DNA of 64,000 nucleotides from Pyxidicoccus trucidator (GTDB lineage: Bacteria > Myxococcota > Myxococcia > Myxococcales > Myxococcaceae): the NCBI RefSeq assembly GCF_010894435.1, contig NZ_JAAIXZ010000007.1, positions 219,339-283,338 of the forward strand. Direction: 5' to 3'. The notes beneath the pieces are model-generated. The model did not search any database and had not been told where the DNA came from. It saw only the letters and a list, made by a program, of their open reading frames with translations. The first letter of the stretch is position 1. Each line of letters opens with the position of its first letter. The translations under genes and the position numbers were made by a program. Below are positions 43,970 to 64,000 of this stretch, one piece after another.

Positions 43970-44948
43970 GGCGCCGCCGGCCCTGGACGAGCTTCACCGT
44001 GTAGAGGACGGCGAGGAAGACGAGGCACGCCACGCCCAGCGCCACGTAGCGGCGGATGAGGGCTCCCTCGTCCCAGCCGTGCTCGTCCACGAGCCGGCTC
44101 GCGTCGCTCAGGCCCACGCCTTCGTTCTGCCCGAAGGGGATTTCCGCGAAGTCCGTCCGGGCCCGCCACCAGGTGAGGAAGCCGTCCATGAAGCTGGTGC
44201 CGCCGATGACGACGAAGCCCCAGCGCAGGCCGTGCTCGTGGAGGTAGCTCCCCGGGCGCGCGTACATCGTGGTCATCAGCGCCGTGCCCAGCAGCATCAT
44301 CCCCGCGTCCCCTCCGAAGCTGAAGACCACCATGGCCGAGGGCCAGGACAGGAACAGCGTCCCCACCAGCTGCACGAAGAGGAGCCCGCCGCCCGCCGCC
44401 ACGTGGTTCCACCGCCGCGCCTTCCATGCCCGGAAGACCCAGAACCCGAGCCCCGCCGCCGCCAGCGCCGCGGCCAGGTACGAGCGCCCCAGGTTGAGCG
44501 TCTTCCACAGCGTGGGAATCGCGACGATGCCGCACAGCCACCCGCTGACCGCATGGCCCAGCTCGTGAAGCGGCATGGTGAACAGCCGCACCACGAACCC
44601 CAGCGGCCCCTCCACGGCGCCGTAGGACACCAGCAGCACCACGGGAATCACCCACATGTGCAGCTTCCGCTCGTAGGCGGCCTCGTCGGCCCCGGCGTCC
44701 CAGTCCGGCGTCGCCTGGGGGAGCACGTCCGAGCGCAGCTCCCCGGGCCGTACCAGCCACGCGGGGTCGACGAGGAACGGCTCCTCCGGTGTCGGCGCCA
44801 CCGCCTCGGCAGGGGGCGCGGCCTGCTTCGTCGCGGCCTCCCGGGCGGCCCGGGCATCCGCCTTGGCGTAGATGACGCCGCACCGGGGACACTCCGGCCC
44901 GGGGCCACGCGGCGCCTGACAGCGGGGACAGGAAGGGGAGGGGTCCAC
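43941..44948 (-). CDS. Zinc-ribbon membrane protein with HExxH (M50-like) motif
   Basis: A 335-residue protein. The N terminus is a zinc ribbon (CPRCQAPRGPGPECPRCGVIY, four Cys), then an Ala/Pro linker and six or so membrane spans. The first span after the linker is followed by RLFTMPLHELGHAVSGWLCG, an HELGH zinc-protease motif within a hydrophobic segment, as in site-2-protease (M50) families. Whether the later NxxPxxxxD-type motif of true M50 enzymes is present is unclear, so activity is not assured. It starts with GTG at 44948, with no strong ribosome-binding site. It is divergent from the methyltransferase-like gene, and its 3' end overlaps the convergent MBL gene by 29 bp. Confidence 0.75.
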   Translation of the reverse strand: MDPSPSCPRCQAPRGPGPECPRCGVIYAKADARAAREAATKQAAPPAEAVAPTPEEPFLVDPAWLVRPGELRSDVLPQATPDWDAGADEAAYERKLHMWVIPVVLLVSYGAVEGPLGFVVRLFTMPLHELGHAVSGWLCGIVAIPTLWKTLNLGRSYLAAALAAAGLGFWVFRAWKARRWNHVAAGGGLLFVQLVGTLFLSWPSAMVVFSFGGDAGMMLLGTALMTTMYARPGSYLHEHGLRWGFVVIGGTSFMDGFLTWWRARTDFAEIPFGQNEGVGLSDASRLVDEHGWDEGALIRRYVALGVACLVFLAVLYTVKLVQGRRRLTPPRQTAT

Positions 44949-45049
44949 GGTGACAGCCTAGCGGCCCCTGTCCACTGGAGGGAACCCACCCGCGTCCCAG
45001 GGCCTCCGGGCGCTTGACGGCCGGGCGCCGCTCGCCCATGAGCAGGCCC

Positions 45050-45865
45050 ATGTCGTCGCTGGACACCCAGACGCGCGGGAGGACTTCGCGCGGCCGCCTG
45101 CGCGCGCTGGACGCGTACCTGTGTCACGCCGAGCGCGAGCTGCTCTCCCGCCGCGACGGCCCGTGGGCCCGCGCCGTCTTCGTCGACGTGGGCTTCGGCG
45201 AGCACCCGTGGACGACGCTGGAGAGCGCCGAGGCCTTCCGCGCGCTCCAGCCGGAGCTCACCGTCGTCGGCGTGGAGCTGGACGCGGAGCGCGCCCTCGC
45301 CGCCCGCGCGCACGCGGACGCCAAGACGCACTTCCGCCAGGGCGGCTTCGAGCTGCCGCTGGGCGACGACGAGCCCGTCCGCCTGCTGCGCGCCATGAAT
45401 CTGCTGCGGCAGGGCCCACCGGAGCGCGTGCCCGAGGTCCACCGGACGCTGGGTCGCTACCTGCTGCCCTCCGGCCTGCTCGTGGAGGGCAGCGCCGACC
45501 CGACGGGTGCCATCCTCACCGCGCACCTGCTGCGTCGGGCCCCGGAGGCCGACGCGCCCCTCGTCCGCGAGGCCCTGCTCTTCCACACGGACTTCAGCCA
45601 TGGCTTCGCGCCGCTGCTGTTCCGCGACTGGCTGCCGCGCGACTTGCGCCGCCGCGTGCGCCCCGGAGAGCCCGTCCACGCCTTCTTCGCCGAGTGGGGC
45701 GCCGCCTGGGAGGCCGCCCGGGTCTCAGGCCACACCGCGCCCCCCGACGCCTTCCATGAGGCCGCCTCACGCCTGGCGGCTCGCACAGGAGACGTGGAGG
45801 CCGATGCGTGGCTTCTCGCCCGGGGGTATCTCGTTTGGAGGCCAAGGGAAGGCATCAGCCCCTGA
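45050..45865 (+). CDS. Class I SAM-methyltransferase-like protein
   Basis: A ~271-residue protein. The region AVFVDVGFGEHPWTTLES followed by LTVVGVELDAERALAARAHA fits motifs I and post-I of a Rossmann-fold methyltransferase (a Gly-rich loop, then an acidic residue at the end of strand 2). MNLLRQGPPERVPEVHRTLG and LLPSGLLVEGSADPTG match the usual motif 4-5 region where a product strand follows. The substrate is unknown; the lack of a canonical GxGxG makes SAM binding likely rather than certain. Two starts are possible, ATG at 45038 or 45050; I choose 45050 (AGCAGG upstream). It stands alone, divergent from the zinc-ribbon membrane protein. Confidence 0.7.
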   Translation: MSSLDTQTRGRTSRGRLRALDAYLCHAERELLSRRDGPWARAVFVDVGFGEHPWTTLESAEAFRALQPELTVVGVELDAERALAARAHADAKTHFRQGGFELPLGDDEPVRLLRAMNLLRQGPPERVPEVHRTLGRYLLPSGLLVEGSADPTGAILTAHLLRRAPEADAPLVREALLFHTDFSHGFAPLLFRDWLPRDLRRRVRPGEPVHAFFAEWGAAWEAARVSGHTAPPDAFHEAASRLAARTGDVEADAWLLARGYLVWRPREGISP

Positions 45866-46033
45866 GGATGACGCGACGCATGGCCCTCAACGGAGTCGCT
45901 CAGTCCCAGGCTGCGAGAAGATGAGCGGCAGAGGGGGGGCGCCAAAGCGTCAGCCGAGAGGCTATCCTGCTCCCGACATCTTCCAGGTCCTTCCAGGGTT
46001 TGCGTGGCAAATCAGGTAGGACCCCACACCTTC

Positions 46034-47527
46034 ATGAAACGGCACATCGTCTCCCTCCTCACCGCGAGCCTCGCCGCGAGCAGCCCCGTCGCCGGGGCCG
46101 CCATGCTCCAGCGGGGCCCCCGCTCCGGGCTGGCCACGCAGGTACTGGCCGCGGTCCGCGGCACGGCGCAGCGCTCGCGCCGTGGGGAGACGGGGACGCC
46201 GGAGTCGCAACAGGAGATTGAGGACGCCATGGTGGAGCAGGTACCCCGGACGCACGTGGAGGGCCGGCCGCCCGTGCTGCTCTTCTCGGCGGGCTTCTAC
46301 GGCACGCTCGCGGCCGCGCGTTGCTTCGGGCGCAACGGCATCGACGTCACGGTGGCGGACCCCACGAAGCTGGGGCCCGCGAGCTGGTCCCGCTTCGTCG
46401 GGCGCCGCGTCCAGTGTCCGCCCGAGTCGCGGGCCGAGGACTTCATGGCGTGGCTGCTGGACTTCGGCCGCCGCGAGCCGCTGAAGCACGTGCTCTACCC
46501 GACGAGCGACGAGCTGGCCTGGCTGGTGTCCGTCCACCGCGAGGAGCTGGCGAAGTACTTCCACCTGTATGACCCGGGCGTGGAGGCCGTCTACGGCCTG
46601 CTCAACAAGCGCAAGCTCTTCGAGGTGGGCCAGGAGGTGGGGCTGCGGCTGCCGCGCACCTGGTTCCCCGAGTCCGAGACGGACCTGGACGCGGTGGCGC
46701 GCGAGGCGCGCTTCCCCGTGCTCATCAAGCCCACCACCCAGATTCTCTACTCCACCCACCGCAAGGGCCACCCGGTGGCCGAGCCCACGCAGTTGGTGGA
46801 GGAGTACCGCTCCTTCGCGCGTGACGGGTACGCGGACATGCTGGTGCGGTTCGACCCGGCGGTGTCCCGCCCCATGGTGCAGGAGTTCCACCCGGAGGCG
46901 GCGCAGGGCATCTACAGCCTGTCCGGCTTCGTGGACGAGTCGGGCGAGCTGTTCGAGGTGCGCGGCGCCATGAAGGTGCTCCAGCGCCCGCGGCGCCTGG
47001 GCGTGGGCGTGTGCTTCGAGTCCGCCCCGGTGCGCGAGGACCTGGCCGAGGGGCTGAAGCGGCTGTGCAGGCGCCTCAACTACCACGGCGTCTTCGAGGT
47101 GGAGTTCATCCAGACGAAGGACGACTTCCTCCTCATCGACTTCAACCCCCGCTACTACGGGCAGATGGGCTTCGACATCGCCCGGGGCCTGCCGCTGCCG
47201 CTGCTGGCGTACCACGCCGCCCTGGGAGACCGGGACTCGCTGCAGCGCGAGGCGAAGGCGGCGCGCGAGTGGCGCGGGCGGGGCGAGGTGTTCTGCAACC
47301 GCATCGCCCTGGAGATGCTGCTCAACCTCCAGCGGCTGTCCGGCGCGCTCCCGGGAGACGAGGCGCGCCAGTGGCGGCAGTGGCTGGACGCGCACCGGGG
47401 GCTGTCGGTGGACCCGCTCATCGACTCGGATGACCTGGTGCCCACCGCCGTGGAGCTGGCGCAGATTCTCTACGGCTCCGCGCGCCACCCCCGCGCCTTC
47501 GTGCGCTCCATGGTGCTCAACCGCTGA
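46034..47527 (+). CDS. ATP-grasp ligase with signal-like N terminus
   Basis: A ~497-residue protein. Residues ~75-430 read as an ATP-grasp enzyme of the carbamoyl-phosphate-synthase-like/D-aspartate-ligase group: a preATP-grasp Rossmann part (PVLLFSAGFYGTLAAARCFG), FPVLIKPTTQIL (ATP-binding Lys), MVQEFHPEAAQ, and FEVEFIQTKDDFLLIDFNPRYYG (metal-binding Glu and Asn). It should join a carboxylate to an amine via an acyl phosphate. The first ~25 residues look like a signal peptide (MKRHIVSLLTASLAASSPVAG), odd for an ATP-using enzyme; starts at 46004 (GTG) and 46229 (ATG) are alternatives. The gene converges on the PLP-decarboxylase gene with an 11-bp overlap. Substrates are unknown, possibly amino-acid-derived given that neighbour. 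Confidence 0.8.
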   Translation: MKRHIVSLLTASLAASSPVAGAAMLQRGPRSGLATQVLAAVRGTAQRSRRGETGTPESQQEIEDAMVEQVPRTHVEGRPPVLLFSAGFYGTLAAARCFGRNGIDVTVADPTKLGPASWSRFVGRRVQCPPESRAEDFMAWLLDFGRREPLKHVLYPTSDELAWLVSVHREELAKYFHLYDPGVEAVYGLLNKRKLFEVGQEVGLRLPRTWFPESETDLDAVAREARFPVLIKPTTQILYSTHRKGHPVAEPTQLVEEYRSFARDGYADMLVRFDPAVSRPMVQEFHPEAAQGIYSLSGFVDESGELFEVRGAMKVLQRPRRLGVGVCFESAPVREDLAEGLKRLCRRLNYHGVFEVEFIQTKDDFLLIDFNPRYYGQMGFDIARGLPLPLLAYHAALGDRDSLQREAKAAREWRGRGEVFCNRIALEMLLNLQRLSGALPGDEARQWRQWLDAHRGLSVDPLIDSDDLVPTAVELAQILYGSARHPRAFVRSMVLNR

Positions 47528-48962
47528 GCCTCACGGGCTCGACGGGCGGCGCGTCGAACGTCACCAGGTCCTCGAACGTCTCGGCGCGGCGCAGGAGCCG
47601 CTCCTGGCCGCCGTCCAGCGCGAGGATGGCCGGCTGCGGATAGGAGAAGGACGTGGCGAAGGGCACGAAGTAGGCCCCCGCGTCCATGATGGCCAGCGTG
47701 TCCCCCACGCTCAGCTCCGGCAGCCGCTTCGCGTGGTACAGCGTGTCGCCCGGGGTGCAGATGGGGCCCACCACCGTGTACACGCGCGAGGCCTCCGCGT
47801 CCGGCCGGTCCACGTGGAAGAGCTGGTGGTACTCGTTGCGCACGCACTCGGCGTGGTTGATGCCGGCGTCGAGCACCGCCCAGGTGCGGTCCTCGCCCGC
47901 CTTGAGGGCATGGACGCGGGCCAGCAGCAGCTGGGTGTCGCCCGTCATGGCGCGGCCCGGCTCCAGGAAGATGCGCGGGCGCTGGCGGCCCCGGCGCGCG
48001 TAGTGCGACTCCACCAGCTCCACCACCAGGGGCACGTAGCGCTCAATCGAGAGCGAGGCCGCCGGGTCCGGCGCCGGCACGTCGCGGAAGAAGGTGAGGT
48101 TGAGTCGCCAGTCGCGCTCGGCGATGTGCTCCACCGTCGGCGTGCACAGGCTGCCGCCGAGGTCGAGCACCTCGAGGTCCAGCCCCAGCTCCTGGTGCAG
48201 CGTGTCCGTGAAGGCGAGCACCGCTTCCACGAAGCCCGTGAGGTCGCCCTCGGTGCGGATGGTTTCGCCGCGGTGGGCGTGCAGGCCCACCACGTCCAGG
48301 TGCTTGGAGGCGCGCGCCTGCTGGTAGGCCCGCAGCGCGGCGCCCCCGGCGATGGGCGTGCCGAACTGCCCCGTCCAGCCGGCGTCCGTCGTGACTCGCA
48401 CCGCCACGCGCGGGCGGCGGCCCACCTCGGCGGCCAGCCGCGTGAAGACGGCCAGCTCCTCGGTGTGGTTGGCGGCGAGCAGGCCGATGCCGCGGGAGAT
48501 GGCCTCGCGCACGGAGGCCTCGGACTTCACCGGGCCGTTGTAGACGATGCGCTCGGGGGCCACGCCCAGCTTCAGCGCCAGCCACATCTCATAGGCGGAG
48601 ATGACCTCCGCGCCCACGCCCAGGCCGTGCAGGAAGGACAGCACGCCGGGCACCGGGTTCGTCTTGTACGAGTAGTACACCTCGCAGCCGCCAGCGCGGC
48701 CCGGGGGCGCCGCGAGGAAGCGCTTCGCGTTGCGGCGCAGCGCGGCCAGGTGCACCACGTGCAGCGGCGAGCCGTACCGGGCCGCGAGGTCCTTGAGGGG
48801 CACGCCCTCCAGGCACAGGCCCTGGCCGGGACGGTGCTCCAGCCCCCAGTGGGAGGCGGGCACGGAGGTGCGGGCGGGCGCCAGGGCCTTCTGGAGCACC
48901 GGGCGCAGCGTCTCCTTCACCTGCCGCTTGGCGGTGCCGAGGAGGCGGCTCTTGAGGCTCAC
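47517..48962 (-). CDS. Fold-type III PLP-dependent decarboxylase (ornithine/DAP decarboxylase-like)
   Basis: A ~481-residue enzyme of the alanine-racemase-like barrel fold. YYSYKTNPVPGVLSFL carries the PLP-binding Lys; VVGLHAHRGE and LEVLDLGGSLCTP supply phosphate-binding Gly residues; and a C-terminal domain has PICTPGDTLYH, where the Cys is the second active-site residue. This is the diaminopimelate/ornithine decarboxylase family; the exact amino acid is not deducible. The first ~50 residues are a basic extension. I choose GTG at 48962 because it overlaps the upstream glycosyltransferase stop as GTGA; the longer frame starts at 48989. It is translationally coupled to that gene, and its 3' end overlaps the convergent ATP-grasp gene by 11 bp. 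Confidence 0.87.
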   Translation of the reverse strand: MSLKSRLLGTAKRQVKETLRPVLQKALAPARTSVPASHWGLEHRPGQGLCLEGVPLKDLAARYGSPLHVVHLAALRRNAKRFLAAPPGRAGGCEVYYSYKTNPVPGVLSFLHGLGVGAEVISAYEMWLALKLGVAPERIVYNGPVKSEASVREAISRGIGLLAANHTEELAVFTRLAAEVGRRPRVAVRVTTDAGWTGQFGTPIAGGAALRAYQQARASKHLDVVGLHAHRGETIRTEGDLTGFVEAVLAFTDTLHQELGLDLEVLDLGGSLCTPTVEHIAERDWRLNLTFFRDVPAPDPAASLSIERYVPLVVELVESHYARRGRQRPRIFLEPGRAMTGDTQLLLARVHALKAGEDRTWAVLDAGINHAECVRNEYHQLFHVDRPDAEASRVYTVVGPICTPGDTLYHAKRLPELSVGDTLAIMDAGAYFVPFATSFSYPQPAILALDGGQERLLRRAETFEDLVTFDAPPVEPVRLSG

Positions 48963-49810
48963 GAGGCCCGTCCCTGCTTGGGCAGCCACAGCGGCAGCTT
49001 CTTGGCCACGTCGAAGGGCAGCGCGCGCATCAGCAGCTGCAGGGCGCGGTACTCCAGCATGCCGTTCGTCTTGCGGTACTTGCCGTGAATCATCTCGTTG
49101 GACTGCATCACCAGCGTGCCGTCCTTGCCCAAATCATGCATCAGCGAGGGCCGGCCGGTGCGGTAGTGGAGGATGGGGCGATTGACGTACACGTGCCCGT
49201 AGGCGCGGATGCCCCGCAGGTAGAAGTCCACGTCCTCGTAGACGGGGATGGAGCCGTCGAAGCCGCCCAGCGGCGCGAAGTGCTCGCGGCGCACCATGCA
49301 CGCCGAGTTCACATACAGCGTGCCGCGGAAGAGGATGTGCGCCACCGTCCAGGCGCTGTTGGGCGTGCTGGAGCCCACCTTCGCCGCCCACTCGAAGTAC
49401 TCGCTCTTGTCCTTGAGCCAGTCCGCGTCGTCGCCGAAGGGCACCACCCAGCCCACCGCGACACCTGCGTCCGGCCGCGCGTCCAGCGCGCTCACCATGG
49501 CGTGCAGCGCGCCCTCGGCCAGCATGTCGTCGTCGTCGAGGAAGTGCAGGTAGCGGCCCTTCGCCAGCGTGGCGCCATGGTTGCGCACCACCGCCGGACG
49601 GCCCTTGGAGGGCGGGTCATTCACGAGGTAGCGCACCCGCGCGTCGCCCAGGCCTTCCACTGCCTCGCGCGCCGTGCCCGCGGGCGTGTCGTCCAGGACG
49701 ATGACCTCGACACTCACCCCCTCCTGCCGCAGCACGGAGCGGATGGCCTCCAGGACTTCCTTCTCTCGCTTGTGGGTGGGCATCACCACCGAGACATCAA
49801 TCGCTGACAT
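48959..49810 (-). CDS. Family 2 glycosyltransferase
   Basis: A 283-residue GT-A-fold glycosyltransferase: DVSVVMPTHKREKEVLEAI at the start, VIVLDDTPAGTAREAV (nucleotide binding), YLHFLDDDDMLAEGALHAM (the DxD metal site) and IPVYEDVDFYLRGI (a D/ED catalytic base region). It is cytoplasmic, with no membrane span. The start at 49810 begins exactly at the family N terminus; the longer frame to 50011 is not supported. It is upstream of and coupled (GTGA) to the PLP decarboxylase, and 213 bp downstream of the small acidic-tail peptide on the same strand. Donor and acceptor are unknown; co-location with ATP-grasp and decarboxylase genes suggests a small-molecule or cell-surface pathway. Confidence 0.9.
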   Translation of the reverse strand: MSAIDVSVVMPTHKREKEVLEAIRSVLRQEGVSVEVIVLDDTPAGTAREAVEGLGDARVRYLVNDPPSKGRPAVVRNHGATLAKGRYLHFLDDDDMLAEGALHAMVSALDARPDAGVAVGWVVPFGDDADWLKDKSEYFEWAAKVGSSTPNSAWTVAHILFRGTLYVNSACMVRREHFAPLGGFDGSIPVYEDVDFYLRGIRAYGHVYVNRPILHYRTGRPSLMHDLGKDGTLVMQSNEMIHGKYRKTNGMLEYRALQLLMRALPFDVAKKLPLWLPKQGRAS

Positions 49811-50023
49811 GCCCGGACTTATATGCGGTGGCGCCCACAGCCGGGAAGCCGGCTTCCCAGGTGTGAAGCGCGGGTGCCTGCATGCTCCCGCGCTTTTCCC
49901 ATCGGGTCTGCCCGCCTGCTCGGCCTCTGAGAATTCCGGGCCGGTGCGCGACGCGCAGAAGCTGCGCGGACCCGGCACGGCGTGCGTCCGGCTTCGACGC
50001 GCCCCCGTCACCGGTGAACGCGA

Positions 50024-50248
50024 TCAGTAGCTGGCCACCAGGAAGTCGAAGTCGTCGGTGTCGTCTTCGACCTGGAGGGAAACAGTGGCGGGTATGGCAG
50101 AGATGTCGGGGTTTGCGGGGCGCCGGTAGGAGAGGGCGTCGCTGTCCCAGTCCCGGGAGCCGAGCGCCGAGCGGGCGGAGAGGCCCGTCACCTCGAGCTC
50201 TCCGAGGGAGAGGCGGTCCATCCAGGGCTGCATGCTGTCGCGCGCCAT
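50024..50248 (-). CDS. 74-residue peptide with acidic C-terminal tail
   Basis: A small peptide gene with unusually good signals: AGGAGG 6 nt before the ATG and a sigma54-like element upstream. The peptide opens ARDSMQPWMDRLSLGELEVTG, a leader-like stretch with Leu-Glu-Leu-Glu spacing, continues SARSALGSRDWDSDALSYRR and ends VEDDTDDFDFLVASY. There is no signal peptide, Cys or membrane segment. It is on the same strand as and 213 bp upstream of the glycosyltransferase/decarboxylase pair. It could be a precursor or carrier peptide modified by the nearby enzymes (the Asp/Ser/Thr-rich tail would suit an ATP-grasp ligase), or simply a small regulator. The function is not known. Confidence 0.65.
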   Translation of the reverse strand: MARDSMQPWMDRLSLGELEVTGLSARSALGSRDWDSDALSYRRPANPDISAIPATVSLQVEDDTDDFDFLVASY

Positions 50249-50291
50249 GTGCTTCCTCCTGCGCCCCCCCGAGGGCGGCACAGGGATGTTT

Positions 50292-50307
50292 TGCAGTTGG
50301 CATGCCA
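50292..50307 (-). promoter_or_regulatory. Sigma54-like promoter for the 74-residue peptide gene
   Basis: On the minus strand TGGCATGCCAACTGCA matches the -24/-12 consensus TGGCAYG-N4-TTGCA apart from one base in the -12 element, with GG and GC correctly 10 nt apart. The predicted start near 50282 gives a ~34-nt leader before the ATG at 50248. Confidence 0.5.
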
Positions 50308-50452
50308 GCCCGTCCTCCGGGGTAGGAGCCCCGGTGGTGCGGTCAGGACCCCCTGGCTGGCGAGCCGCATGAGGCCCTCCGGACGCAGTCCCCCCGGGCG
50401 GGCGTGCCCGACTTGACGCCGGACGGAGGCCCGGACAGGAACGAGGACGCAC

Positions 50453-51202
50453 ATGGCGCTCCTCCTGGCACACGACGTCGAGTCCCCCCGCCCCTGTAGT
50501 TACCTGCCGGAGCGGCAGGCCTCCCTGGAAAATCTACTGATGCAGGACGTCTCGTCGGAGGAGTACGAGCACCTGCTGGTGCGCGGGTGGCGTCGCTTCG
50601 GCCCGGTGTACTTCCGGCCCGCCTGCGCGGACTGCAACGCGTGCGTCTCGCTTCGCGTCCCCGTGGAGGGCTTCCGCCCCAACCGGAGCCAGCGCCGGGC
50701 CCGGGCGGCGTGTGCCCACCTGCGCGTGGAGGTGGCGACACCCCGGGTGGACCCGACGCGGCTGGCCCTGTACCGCGCGTGGCACGCCGAGCGGGAGCTG
50801 GCACGGGAGTGGACTCCGTCGCCGATTACGGCGCGGGACTACTCGCTCCAGTTCTCGTTTCCGCACCCGTCCGCGCGGGAGGTGGCCTGGTACGACGACG
50901 GCGCGGAGGGCGGGCCCCGGCTGGTGGGCGTGGGCCTGTGCGACGAGACGCCGCGCGCGTGGAGCGCCGTGTACTTCTTCTATGACCCGGCCTACGCGCA
51001 CCTGTCGCTCGGCACCGCCAACGTGGTGCGCCAGGTGGAGCTGGCGCGCGAGCGCGGGATTCCCCACGTGTACCTGGGCTACCGCGTCCAGGCGTGCGCG
51101 TCGCTGCGCTACAAGGGCGGCTTCCGCCCGCATGAGTTGCTGGAGGAGCGCCCCGCGCTGGACGCGCCTCCGCGGTGGGTGCCGGCGCCTCCGGAGCCGT
51201 GA
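50453..51202 (+). CDS. bpt: Aspartate/glutamate leucyltransferase (N-end rule)
   Basis: A 249-residue Bpt enzyme that transfers Leu from Leu-tRNA to proteins with N-terminal Asp or Glu, marking them for ClpAP-type degradation. Family features: PCSYLPERQASLENLLM at the N terminus, then FGPVYFRPACADCNACVSLRVPV with its Cys cluster, SAVYFFYDPAYAHLSLGT and VYLGYRVQACASLRYKGGF. The length is normal. The ATG follows GAGGACGCAC. It is divergent from the small-peptide gene and converges on the giant NRPS gene with an 18-bp gap. The product is cytoplasmic. The family is well characterised; no local partner such as clpS or aat is nearby. Confidence 0.95.
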   Translation: MALLLAHDVESPRPCSYLPERQASLENLLMQDVSSEEYEHLLVRGWRRFGPVYFRPACADCNACVSLRVPVEGFRPNRSQRRARAACAHLRVEVATPRVDPTRLALYRAWHAERELAREWTPSPITARDYSLQFSFPHPSAREVAWYDDGAEGGPRLVGVGLCDETPRAWSAVYFFYDPAYAHLSLGTANVVRQVELARERGIPHVYLGYRVQACASLRYKGGFRPHELLEERPALDAPPRWVPAPPEP

Positions 51203-51220
51203 GGCCGGGCCGGGCTGGGG

Positions 51221-64000
<12,780 letters not shown>

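Overview
The window is about 64 kb of very GC-rich DNA with strongly GC-biased third codon positions. It reads as a myxobacterium, most likely Myxococcaceae (Myxococcus/Corallococcus/Pyxidicoccus-like). Supporting signs are a TIGR02265/DUF2378-family protein (a Myxococcus-expanded family), many lipoproteins, a kinase with a large C-terminal sensor region, a FAAL-started NRPS/PKS, and a lipoprotein toxin with a restriction-endonuclease-fold C terminus next to its immunity gene, as in SitA/SitI. No tRNA, rRNA, insertion sequence or CRISPR array was recognised.

Layout. (1) 1-5974, minus strand: the start of a lipopeptide-type cluster. A FAAL-ACP-C-A-PCP protein is followed by the first 149 codons of a PKS ketosynthase. 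(2) 6.4-11.9 kb: a ferritin-like stress protein, a Cys-rich protein, the TIGR02265 protein and two lipoproteins, one with a JAMM-like motif. (3) 12.2-15.8 kb: a tightly packed cassette of barrel-like protein, Tox-REase-5 lipoprotein and Imm52-like immunity protein. (4) 16.2-20.4 kb: a DUF2079 membrane protein, a secreted phospholipase-C-like zinc protein and a Tat-exported NAD-dependent epimerase-like protein. (5) 20.5-27.6 kb: a Ser/Thr kinase translationally coupled to a MocR-type regulator, divergent from an FN3/DNRLRE lipoprotein, with slightly different codon habits. A 73-bp fragment of the phospholipase-like gene lies just beyond, at 27743. (6) 27.9-35.9 kb: a DGPF/YCII protein with an ECF42-type sigma factor, a GT-C-like membrane protein, purL, msrB and a CBS-pair protein. 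(7) 36-44.9 kb: ~73-bp tandem repeats, a collagen-like lipoprotein, a short threonyl-tRNA synthetase behind a threonine-rich leader peptide, two Cys-rich lipoproteins, an OPT transporter, an MBL-fold hydrolase and an HExxH membrane protein. (8) 45-51.2 kb: a methyltransferase-like protein, an ATP-grasp enzyme converging on a PLP decarboxylase and glycosyltransferase, a 74-residue peptide behind a sigma54-like promoter, and bpt. (9) 51221-64000, minus strand: a giant NRPS (C)-A-T-C-A-T-E-C-A-T-E-C that continues past the right edge.

The observations most worth following are these: a ribosome-mediated attenuator (seven Thr codons within eight, then hairpins) in front of an editing-less ThrRS; the outer-membrane-exchange style toxin/immunity cassette; the ATP-grasp/decarboxylase/glycosyltransferase/small-peptide neighbourhood; and a near-identical ~2.6-kb A-T-E duplication inside an NRPS whose last domain is a condensation domain with no release domain.
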